DNA of 12,500 nt from positions 1 to 12,500 of the forward strand of contig APFI01000039.1 of NCBI GenBank assembly GCA_000403945.1. Direction: 5' to 3'. The stretch is from Desulfovibrio sp. Dsv1. Lineage in GTDB: Bacteria > Desulfobacterota > Desulfovibrionia > Desulfovibrionales > Desulfovibrionaceae. Within the stretch, counting starts at the first letter, position 1. Each line of letters opens with the position of its first letter. Both the position numbers and the translations under genes were made by a program. Below the pieces are notes generated by a model. It saw only the letters and a program-made list of their open reading frames with translations, did not search any database and was not told the origin of the DNA. Shown here one piece after another: positions 1 to 5,472 of the stretch.

Positions 1-1123
1 CTTCCGCTTCCTCCCCGCTTTCCTTCTGCCCTGCCAGCATGCGTGAGACCCTCCACCGGCGCTCGGTCGCGGCCTGGCGGCGGCGAGCCTCCTGCTCACG
101 TGCCAGAGCGTCCAGGCTGTCGCGAATGTCGTCGCTGAGGCGGTTGCCCCGCGCGCCCATGGCGCGTCCCAGGCTGGCTTCCAGATCCCGCAGCATGCGT
201 TCCGGTTCGTCGGCGCTCAGGCAGGTCTGGGCGATCTTGTCGCAGAACTGGCCCTTGGGTGTCACTTCAAACCCTTGGGCCAGGGTGTCGGCGGCTTCGT
301 CATAGTGCCCCTGACGCATGAGCTGCCGGGCTTGGCTGAGAAAGGGGCTTTTGGCCGAAGGCTCGTCCTGCAGCAGGCGGGCGTAGGCGGCGCGGGCGCG
401 GTGCCAGCGCCGGGCGCGCACAAACGTGGCGGCTGCCTTGGCCAGCCAGGCGCGGAAGCGCGAGAGGTCGCCCTTGCCTTTCCATGCCACGGCCATGCCC
501 AGTTCCGCCTCACCCTTGATCTGGGCGTTGCGCAGGGCGTGCTGGAATGCGTTAATGGCGTTGTTCCAGCGATTCTGCTGAAGGCACTGCATTCCCACGC
601 GGAAATAGTCCTCAGGCTGGCGCACGGGCTTGAGCAGAATGCCGTAGGTGGACAGGGCCGCGTCAAAGGCCTTGGTGTCGGCATAGCGCGCGGCCTGCTG
701 CAATTGCGTCAGACGCGGCTGCGACGCGGCCAGGGTGACCAGCTGGTCCCGGAGGGCCGTCACGGAATAGGGACGGCCCAGAAGCGCGCTGGCCCCGCAA
801 CCCAGAGTCCTGAGCTGCTCCACTTCGCTGTCGTTGGGCAGGATCAGCAGAATGGGCATGGCCAGCAGGCGGGGGTGCAGGCGCAGGATGGCGCAGAACT
901 GTTCGCCGTCCATGTCCGCCAGTTTCTGGCCGCAGACGATGATGTCCGGCTGAAAGCCCTGGCTGTCCGAGGCCAGACCCGCCAGAATGCGGGCAGCCTG
1001 GATGCCCGAGGTCAAAACCCTGATCCGGGCCACGCCCGCGTCACGCAGGGCGCGTCTGTCCAGAGCGGCAAGCGGTTCGCTTTCGCTGAGCAGAAGAACG
1101 CTGGGCAGGCTGCGGCTGGTCAT
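1..1123 (-). CDS. Degenerate receiver (REC) domain + TPR-like protein, 3' end outside window
   Basis: An open frame of about 374 codons runs from an ATG at 1123 to the left edge with no stop, so the C-terminus is missing. Residues 8-130 read like a CheY-type receiver: SVLLLSESEP, then PDIIVCGQKLADMDG, then LLGRPYS. The site that normally holds the phospho-accepting Asp is Gly65, the usual Asp pair is Glu14/Glu16, the usual switch Thr is Leu95, and the conserved Lys before Pro is Arg117. Phosphorylation by the normal chemistry therefore looks lost. Residues ~150-270 are helical with TPR-like repeats (YFRVGMQCLQQNRWNNAINA; QARQLMRQGHYDEAADTLAQ). The visible tail is Arg/Glu-rich. It is probably a cytosolic protein-interaction scaffold or regulator; the partner is unknown. 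An ATG 12 bases upstream (1135) is also in frame. AAGGA sits too close to 1135, whereas GGA lies 7 bases before 1123, so I prefer 1123. Confidence 0.85.
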   Translation of the reverse strand, partial: MTSRSLPSVLLLSESEPLAALDRRALRDAGVARIRVLTSGIQAARILAGLASDSQGFQPDIIVCGQKLADMDGEQFCAILRLHPRLLAMPILLILPNDSEVEQLRTLGCGASALLGRPYSVTALRDQLVTLAASQPRLTQLQQAARYADTKAFDAALSTYGILLKPVRQPEDYFRVGMQCLQQNRWNNAINAFQHALRNAQIKGEAELGMAVAWKGKGDLSRFRAWLAKAAATFVRARRWHRARAAYARLLQDEPSAKSPFLSQARQLMRQGHYDEAADTLAQGFEVTPKGQFCDKIAQTCLSADEPERMLRDLEASLGRAMGARGNRLSDDIRDSLDALAREQEARRRQAATERRWRVSRMLAGQKESGEEAE

Positions 1124-1147
1124 ACAATCATCCATTATCCTTGAACA

Positions 1148-1189
1148 GGTAAAGGCCACAGCGACCGTTGCATCACCGTGGCCTTTACC
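1148..1189. repeat. 12-bp perfect inverted repeat with 18-nt loop
   Basis: GGTAAAGGCCAC (1148-1159) pairs perfectly with GTGGCCTTTACC (1178-1189). Allowing one bulged C, two more pairs (CA/TG) can be added outside. It lies in the gap between the stop of the zinc-ribbon gene (1262) and the start of the receiver/TPR gene (1123), both transcribed leftward. No T-tract follows on either strand, so it is not a textbook intrinsic terminator. It could be a terminator of a Rho-assisted kind, an mRNA processing or stability hairpin ending about 24 nt before the receiver/TPR start, or an operator. Confidence 0.75.
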
Positions 1190-1261
1190 CTGCTCAATAT
1201 ATTATAGCCGCTCTCGCCGTCCGGCAAGTGCCAAAGAGGGCTTTTTCGCTGCGCGGTCCGG

Positions 1262-1681
1262 TTATTTGGCAAAGGGAAGTATGCGGGCCTGGCGTCCGGC
1301 AAGGGGTGCCGCCGTTTCAGCCATAACGCGGACGGTGCCTTTATAGCTGGTGTTGCAGTAGGGGCAGAGCAGGGATTTGTGCTGTTTTTCCAAGCGGATC
1401 AGAGCGCCTTCGTTTTCATAACAGTGCGGGCAGAACGGTCCCTGTTTGATTCCGGCGGTGCGCAGCCAGTAAAAGCCGCATTCCTCGTAGAGATTCTGGG
1501 AAAGATAAAGAATATCTTCAAAGGTTTGCAGGCGTACTTTGAGCATGCTCATTTCATCACGCAGGGCAATGCAGCGCGATTGCATTTCCATGAGCAGACG
1601 GCGTGCCTTTTCCGGCTGACCGGAGGCGAAGAGGTTGTTGATTTCCTTAAAACGGCGGTAATCCAGCATAGCTTTTTCCAT
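1262..1681 (-). CDS. Small coiled-coil / zinc-ribbon protein, function unknown
   Basis: This is a 139-aa protein. Residues ~8-65 are charged and probably helical or coiled-coil (KARRLLMEMQSRCIALRDEM). Residues 84-109 form a four-cysteine knuckle pair, CPHC (84-87) and CPYC (106-109), spaced by 18 residues, which is the pattern of a structural zinc ribbon. There is no signal peptide or membrane segment, so it is likely cytosolic. I do not recognise a named family; zinc-ribbon adaptors can bind nucleic acid or protein, but that is inference. The chosen ATG (1681) has a distant AGGG about 10 bases upstream. An internal ATG at residue 5 (1669) has GGA about 8 bases upstream and could be used instead. 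It looks monocistronic, with an AT-rich region upstream and a long inverted repeat downstream. Confidence 0.75.
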   Translation of the reverse strand: MEKAMLDYRRFKEINNLFASGQPEKARRLLMEMQSRCIALRDEMSMLKVRLQTFEDILYLSQNLYEECGFYWLRTAGIKQGPFCPHCYENEGALIRLEKQHKSLLCPYCNTSYKGTVRVMAETAAPLAGRQARILPFAK

Positions 1682-1719
1682 CCATGTTATGCCCTGTATA
1701 TCGGAATAACAGAGGAAAA

Positions 1720-1739
1720 CCTTTAGGGGCCGTTAAAGG
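1720..1739. repeat. 6-bp inverted repeat in leader of zinc-ribbon gene
   Basis: CCTTTA (1720-1725) and TAAAGG (1734-1739) are separated by 8 bases and lie 39 bases before the ATG of the zinc-ribbon gene. The arms share the CCTTTA/TAAAGG core with the longer inverted repeat at 1148-1189 on the other side of the same gene. The site is short, so chance is possible. Confidence 0.35.
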
Positions 1740-1875
1740 GGAAGCCCGCTGGGAATATATAAATATATCAGCATGATAATATTAGGAGATTTCTAGAAAA
1801 AAACTAGAATGGCTTCATATGGCTTGTGGAGCTGATGGCGGGACGCTGATTTTTGGTTCGATGGAAACGGCGCGG
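1727..1875. promoter_or_regulatory. AT-rich intergenic region, likely promoter region of the zinc-ribbon gene
   Basis: This ~150-bp gap lies between the bifunctional-nuclease stop and the zinc-ribbon gene, both leftward. It is much richer in A+T than the rest of the window, notably the TATATAAATATAT run near 1755-1768. Several TATAAT-like hexamers occur on the minus strand, but no -35/-10 pair stands out, so no exact promoter is called. A T7 tract on the minus strand at 1803-1797 could help end transcription of the miaB operon, although no clear GC stem precedes it. Confidence 0.4.
1791..1809. repeat. TTCTAG-A7-CTAGAA dyad
   Basis: TTCTAG (1791-1796) and CTAGAA (1804-1809) are exact reverse complements separated by seven A residues, inside the AT-rich gap upstream of the zinc-ribbon gene. 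The symmetry and rigid A-tract would suit a DNA-binding dimer site. No known regulator is assigned. Confidence 0.45.
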
Positions 1876-2478
1876 TTACATCTTGCGGCGGGAAATCGGG
1901 TCCAGAGAACGCAGCAGGTCGCGGTAAAGCTCATCTTCGCCGGGAAGGATTCCGCCGCGGCTTAACAGACCGTTGAGCAGATCCACTTCCTTGCGAGCGC
2001 TGACCTTGCGCATCATGTCCGTGGCCGCGTCGGCCGCCTGGACGGGCGGGGCTTCCTCGCGCGGGCGCTGTTCGGCCCTGTTCTGGGCTTCCGCCGAGCG
2101 TCGCAGCACGTCCGGATTGACCAGAATGGACGCTCCGGCCCGCAGGGCCAGGGCAATGGCGTCCGAGGGGCGGCAGTCCACGCGTACCCGGCCTTCAGGA
2201 CCGCGCAGCACCAGCAGTGCGTAGTAGACGCCGTCCTTCAGGTCGGTGATTTCCACATTGAGCAGCTCGGCCTTGAGCGCGTTGAGGCTCATCAGCAGAA
2301 GGTCGTGGGTCAGGGGCCGGGGCAGACGCTCGTTGTTGAGCACCAGGGAAACGGCCATGGCTTCCATGGCTCCCACCCAGATGGGCAGCACCACCTCCCC
2401 GTCGGTGTCTTTCAGGATCACGATGGGGTTTTTGGTCTGGGGGTCGATGGTCAATCCGAATACGCGCATTTCTACCAT
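1876..2478 (-). CDS. Bifunctional nuclease (BFN/DUF151) family protein
   Basis: This 200-aa cytosolic protein belongs to the DUF151/bifunctional-nuclease family. Residues ~3-125 carry the domain: MRVFGLTIDPQTKNPIVIL at the front, PIWVGAMEA at 32-40, then the family signature RPSDAIALALR at 103-113. Plant and Thermotoga relatives have been linked to DNase/RNase activity or solved structurally, but the substrate in this lineage is unknown. After a Pro/Glu/Arg-rich linker (~130-150) comes a C-terminal helical tail (~150-200). The ATG at 2478 overlaps the miaB stop by 7 bases (2472-2478), so translation is probably coupled. A second in-frame ATG (residue 4) is the other possible start. It is the third and last gene of the probable operon with miaB. 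The association with a tRNA-modifying enzyme fits an RNA-related role but does not prove one. Confidence 0.85.
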   Translation of the reverse strand: MVEMRVFGLTIDPQTKNPIVILKDTDGEVVLPIWVGAMEAMAVSLVLNNERLPRPLTHDLLLMSLNALKAELLNVEITDLKDGVYYALLVLRGPEGRVRVDCRPSDAIALALRAGASILVNPDVLRRSAEAQNRAEQRPREEAPPVQAADAATDMMRKVSARKEVDLLNGLLSRGGILPGEDELYRDLLRSLDPISRRKM

Positions 2479-3821
2479 AGTTCACCTGTCCGCCGGGCCA
2501 TGAGGCTGTGTTTTTTGGCCTCCGTGATACGCACCGGGACCATGCGTCCGGTATGGTCCGCGTCCGGCGGCAGGGCGACGTGGACTGGCGCGCCGTAGGG
2601 ATCGCGTCCCTGCCAGCTGGGTTCTTCGTCCGGACCGTCCCTGCGGCTTCTGCCCTCGATAAGCAGGCAGGTTTTCCGGTTCACGCGGGCGTCCAGCCAG
2701 CGCCGGCTGAGCCGGTCCTGAAGGTCCTGAAGGCGCAGCAGGCGTTCCTGCTGGACCTCGGGAGGAATTTTGTCCGGGAAAAGTGCGGCCCGCGCGCCGG
2801 GTCGATCCGAATAGCAAAAAGAAAAACTGGACATGAAGTTGCAGAGTTCCATCATCTCCAGCGTGGCCCGGAAATCTTCCTCGCTCTCGCCAGGAAAGCC
2901 CACGATCAGATCCGTGGAAAGAGCCAGGTCCGGCCGGGCCGCGCGCAGGGCGGCCACCAAGTCCAGAAAGCCGCACCGGTCGTATTTGCGGCGCATGCGC
3001 GCGAGCACCGCGTCCGAACCGGCCTGCAGGGGCAGGTGCAGGCGGGGGCAGAGCGGAGCCAGATCCGCGAAGGCCGCCACGTCTTCCGGCCCCATATATT
3101 TGGGATGCGGGGTCACGAAACGCAGGCGCTCCAGGCCGGGCAGGGCGGCCACCTGCGCCAGCAGCCGGGCGAAGCTCACGCCGTCGCCGCTTTTGTCTTG
3201 CCCGAAGGCGTTGACGTTCTGGCCCAGCAGGGTGATTTCGCGCGCGCCCTGATCCAGCCGGGCCCGGCATTCGTCCATGATGGCCGGGGTGGCGCGCGAT
3301 TTCTGGCGGCCTCGGGCGAAGGGCACGATGCAGTAGGTGCAGAAATTGTCGCAGCCCTGCATGATGTTCACATAGGCCACCGGGCCGCAGGGGCCGTCGG
3401 CGCCCGTCTCGCGTTCCACGTAACGGCTGGTGAAATCCAGCAGGGAGATGCGCAGATCCGGCTCGGCCAGCAGACGCTCAATGGCCGCGGGCGCGCCGCT
3501 GATGCCGTCGCTGCCCGCCACCAGGCGCACCTGGCTTTCACGCTCGAAAAAGGCCGTGCCCAGTTGCTGGGCCACGCAGCCCGCCACGGTCACCAGCACG
3601 CCGGGGTCTCCGCCCGTGATCTGACGTATCCGTCCCAAGGCGCTCATGACTTTCTGCTCCGGCTTTTCGCGCACCGAGCAGGTGTTGACCACCACCACGT
3701 CGGCCTCTTCCAGCGGCGCTTCCGCGAAGCCGCGCGCCATAAGGGCGCGCGCCAGCCACTGGGAGTCGTGCACGTTCATCTGGCAGCCGAAGGTAATGAT
3801 ATGGAAGCTTTTTTCAGACAT
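2472..3821 (-). CDS. miaB: tRNA-2-methylthio-N6-dimethylallyladenosine synthase MiaB
   Basis: This is a 449-aa radical-SAM methylthiotransferase that converts i6A to ms2i6A at position 37 of tRNAs reading UNN codons. The N-terminal UPF0004 domain holds the auxiliary-cluster cysteines Cys13 (FGCQMN), Cys48 (NTCSVRE) and Cys82 (AGCVAQ). The radical-SAM cluster is Cys157/161/164 in GCDNFCTYCIVPFARG. LPLQAGSD and DLIVGFPGE are typical of the barrel, and a C-terminal TRAM domain covers roughly residues 375-445. All six cluster cysteines are present and the length is normal. The frame stays open 61 codons upstream, but those codons lie over the preceding gene and lack family similarity; MSEKSFHIITFGCQMN fits the family start. 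No clear Shine-Dalgarno precedes 3821, and the upstream gene ends 22 bases before it, so translation may depend on coupling. MtaB/RimO are the alternatives; the MiaB-type FGCQMN and GCDNFCTYC favour MiaB. Confidence 0.95.
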   Translation of the reverse strand: MSEKSFHIITFGCQMNVHDSQWLARALMARGFAEAPLEEADVVVVNTCSVREKPEQKVMSALGRIRQITGGDPGVLVTVAGCVAQQLGTAFFERESQVRLVAGSDGISGAPAAIERLLAEPDLRISLLDFTSRYVERETGADGPCGPVAYVNIMQGCDNFCTYCIVPFARGRQKSRATPAIMDECRARLDQGAREITLLGQNVNAFGQDKSGDGVSFARLLAQVAALPGLERLRFVTPHPKYMGPEDVAAFADLAPLCPRLHLPLQAGSDAVLARMRRKYDRCGFLDLVAALRAARPDLALSTDLIVGFPGESEEDFRATLEMMELCNFMSSFSFCYSDRPGARAALFPDKIPPEVQQERLLRLQDLQDRLSRRWLDARVNRKTCLLIEGRSRRDGPDEEPSWQGRDPYGAPVHVALPPDADHTGRMVPVRITEAKKHSLMARRTGELW

Positions 3822-3843
3822 GGCCGCGCGCGTTTTTGAAAAT

Positions 3844-4218
3844 TTATTGTTCAATGCCCGAATCCGTATCGTACATGTCCGGCGGGCCTTCCGCTTCCAG
3901 AGCTGCCACACGGTCTTCCAGCCATTCCAGGATGGCGCGGGCCGTGTGATAGTTGAGCAGCACGCGGCTGTGAATATGGCGGGTGACGTCGCGTTGCTCG
4001 TCATCCTCGGGTGTGATTTCGTGCCCGATGGAACCGTCCGGCGTAATCAGCCGCTCGGAGTAGACTGGCAGGCAGTCGCTTTCATGGTAGAAATTCATTT
4101 CAATTTCGCCTTGGGGGTTGATGCCGCCCCAGACGCCGTGGGCCGTCTGCAGACGGGCCTCTGGCGCCATTTCATATTTGTAGCGGATCTTGGCCGGAGG
4201 GGCGTCGTTTTTGTTCAT
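3844..4218 (-). CDS. Conserved hypothetical protein, 124 aa
   Basis: This is a small, acidic, soluble protein without signal peptide or membrane helix. Its ATG at 4218 has a strong AAGGAG 6 bases upstream; a longer frame to 4272 adds 18 residues with no ribosome site. The visible layout is an N-terminal segment ending AHGVWGGINPQGEIEMNFYH, a middle loop, then a final helix (YHTARAILEWLEDRVAALEA) and an acidic tail. The beta-rich front followed by an SRVLLNYHTARAILEWLEDR helix loosely recalls the DUF3467 group, but I cannot confirm it from reading alone. It is the first gene of the probable operon with miaB and the bifunctional nuclease, so its promoter should lie in 4219-4430. Function is unknown. 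Confidence 0.8.
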   Translation of the reverse strand: MNKNDAPPAKIRYKYEMAPEARLQTAHGVWGGINPQGEIEMNFYHESDCLPVYSERLITPDGSIGHEITPEDDEQRDVTRHIHSRVLLNYHTARAILEWLEDRVAALEAEGPPDMYDTDSGIEQ

Positions 4219-4249
4219 GGAAGCTCCTTCTGTGAAAGGTCGCCGGAAT

Positions 4250-4319
4250 ATGCGCGTCCCATAAATACGCAAGGCGCGCGGGGAAGTAAAGCCGACGCGC
4301 CCTTGACGATGCGCGTCCC
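4250..4319. repeat. 11-bp direct repeat ATGCGCGTCCC (two copies)
   Basis: ATGCGCGTCCC occurs exactly at 4250-4260 and again at 4309-4319, 59 bp apart. The first copy is about 32 bp before the ATG of the leftward gene; the second fills most of the spacer of the predicted rightward promoter. One regulator could therefore bind in front of both divergent genes. This role is inferred from position only. Confidence 0.5.
4294..4317. repeat. 7-bp inverted repeat around the -35 box
   Basis: GACGCGC (4294-4300) and GCGCGTC (4311-4317) are exact reverse complements with a 10-base centre, CCTTGACGAT, that contains the predicted -35 hexamer TTGACG. The geometry is that of a repressor operator. A dyad of GC-only steps can also arise by chance in this GC-rich DNA. 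Confidence 0.45.
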
Positions 4320-4330
4320 TTGGTTACAAT
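4303..4330 (+). promoter_or_regulatory. Predicted sigma70-type promoter for the 4431 gene
   Basis: TTGACG (4303-4308) and TACAAT (4325-4330) are separated by 16 bp and are each one base from consensus. They point at the gene starting at 4431 and would give a 5' leader of about 95 nt. It is the best promoter match I found in the window. Confidence 0.6.
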
Positions 4331-4355
4331 AGCGGGGGAGGACGCGGCGCTAGTT

Positions 4356-4375
4356 CAGTTCCTGTCAGTTCCTGT
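4356..4375. repeat. 10-bp perfect tandem repeat in leader
   Basis: CAGTTCCTGT is present twice back to back (4356-4365 and 4366-4375), preceded by a partial AGTTC at 4352-4356 and followed by CCTGGTTCC. It lies in the transcribed leader between the predicted promoter and the GTG start at 4431. It may be a slippage duplication or a paired binding site. Confidence 0.55.
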
Positions 4376-4430
4376 CCTGGTTCCGTCGCGCCTCAGCATC
4401 CGACAATCCGCCCTTTTGTAAGGAGAGCAC

Positions 4431-5006
4431 GTGAGCGAGACCAGCATTGTCGAGCATCAGATCAGGCCCTATTTCGACATGGAAGCCTTCATGAATCTGA
4501 GTCGGGAAACGCGTCTGGGCGGCGCTACCCTGGAACGGATCGTGGATCTTTGGGGACAGTGGCTGTCGGAACTGAAAGTGTGCGAAGTGGGCACGGGCAA
4601 AATTTCCTATCTGGCGATCTGGTTGCCGGAAAGCGTGGAGGATGCCGTGGACGAAGCTTGGGGCAAATCCGCGTCAGACGGCTTTCTGATCAATAATCTG
4701 GCCCAGTTTATGTGCATGGCCGCCGTGCAGGAATTGCTGCCGCAGGTGGAGGACGGGGGCTGCGCGCCCTCGCCGCGACCCACGCAGGTTCTGCGCGAGG
4801 CTCTGAGCGGTCTGGGCTTGCCCTACAAGAGCGAGGATTCGTCGCTGCTCAGCCGCCGTTACGCGGTGGTGACCCACTATCCCTTCCGAGGCGGCTGTGA
4901 GATCTGCCATATGCAGTCCCATTGTCCCAAGGGTCAGGGGCAGGCCGGGAGCGCTGGCGTGCTGTTGCCGGGATATGAGCGGGAGGGAGAGGAGGAGAGG
5001 TCTTAG
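4431..5006 (+). CDS. Hypothetical protein with C-terminal Cys cluster, 191 aa
   Basis: GTG start at 4431 with AAGGAG ending 5 bases upstream, which is convincing. The protein appears soluble. The N-terminal half is helical (LERIVDLWGQWLSELKVCEV), and the region around 75-105 (DEAWGKSASDGFLINNLAQF) is followed by MCMAAVQELLPQV. Near the C-terminus Cys156-x2-Cys159-His-x4-Cys165 (CEICHMQSHCPKG) could hold zinc or an Fe-S cluster together with Cys111 or a His; this is inference. The tail after ~170 is Gly/Glu-rich and probably disordered. I do not recognise the family. It is divergent from the miaB operon across a repeat-rich control region and convergent with the next gene, so it is likely a single-gene unit. 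Confidence 0.8.
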   Translation: MSETSIVEHQIRPYFDMEAFMNLSRETRLGGATLERIVDLWGQWLSELKVCEVGTGKISYLAIWLPESVEDAVDEAWGKSASDGFLINNLAQFMCMAAVQELLPQVEDGGCAPSPRPTQVLREALSGLGLPYKSEDSSLLSRRYAVVTHYPFRGGCEICHMQSHCPKGQGQAGSAGVLLPGYEREGEEERS

Positions 5007-5014
5007 AGCGGGTT

Positions 5015-5042
5015 AACGTCAAGAATGTATATTCGTAACGTT
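5015..5042. repeat. 28-bp imperfect palindrome between convergent genes
   Basis: The sequence 5015-5042 is symmetric about 5028/5029: AACGT with ACGTT outside and GAAT with ATTC inside share the same centre, giving 11 matching pairs of 14. It lies 9 bases after the stop of the 4431 gene. A second small hairpin, CGCAA (5071-5075)/TTGCG (5087-5091), follows. Neither has a T-tract. They may serve as weak terminators, or the element may be a dispersed intergenic repeat. I see nothing else in 5043-5128. Confidence 0.45.
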
Positions 5043-5128
5043 TGAAGACGCCCACTTCGGCGCTTACCGACGCAAATACGTAGCGCTTGCGCCTCTGTGG
5101 CGGGCGGTTGCTCTGGCGGGTCGGGCTG

Positions 5129-5407
5129 TCAGCGCCCCTCCATGACCAGGGTGCGCCTGCTCCCCTTGGGCGTGCGCACCACCACCTCCACCGTGCGGAC
5201 GTTGCGGGTCACACTTTCCACAAGGCAGGTCTGGGAGGCGTCGGTATCGTAGTTGCGGACATCCACAGTGTCACCTTGGGAGGGCAGCCTGTCGGGCGTT
5301 ATTTCCACGAGATCGGTGGTGGCGGCGTCAAAACCGTCCCACGCTAGGACCGTCAGCGGCACAACCAGGCAGCCCGCAATGGCCGCCCCAAGCAGCAGGT
5401 GTTTCAT
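5129..5407 (-). CDS. Small exported protein, DUF5334-like
   Basis: This 92-aa protein begins with a typical Sec signal peptide (MKHLLLGAAIAGCLVVPLTV, cleavage likely after LA before WDGFD). The mature part starts WDGFDAATTDLVEIT and continues with a small beta-rich domain: GDTVDVRNYDTDA, then VESVTRNVRTVEVVVRTPKG. The WDG(Y/F)D start followed by a VEI...VDVxxYD pattern matches what I recall of the DUF5334 family, whose function is unknown. Location is probably periplasmic. The start at 5407 was chosen because it gives a compact signal peptide; an in-frame ATG at 5446 would add 13 residues. Neither has a strong ribosome site. It is divergent from moaA with only 65 bp between starts, and convergent with the gene ending at 5006. 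Confidence 0.75.
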   Translation of the reverse strand: MKHLLLGAAIAGCLVVPLTVLAWDGFDAATTDLVEITPDRLPSQGDTVDVRNYDTDASQTCLVESVTRNVRTVEVVVRTPKGSRRTLVMEGR

Positions 5408-5472
5408 GCAGGCAGATGTAAATCCATTTCGCGTTCTTGGCAACATGCCGCGTCCGGCCGATGGAGGAGTCC

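Noticed and set aside
275..1144. Plus-strand open frame over the receiver/TPR gene
   Set aside because: The minus strand has an uninterrupted frame to the window edge with receiver and TPR features; the plus-strand translation is Gly/Ala/Gln-rich without a domain.
2508..3839. Long open frame on the plus strand opposite miaB
   Set aside because: It mirrors the codon structure of miaB in GC-rich DNA, has no ribosome site or recognisable domain, and lies wholly over a gene with all six catalytic cysteines.
5408..5472. Molybdenum-cofactor riboswitch upstream of moaA
   Set aside because: The gap is only 65 bp, shared with a divergent gene, and too short for the Moco RNA motif; no matching helices were seen.
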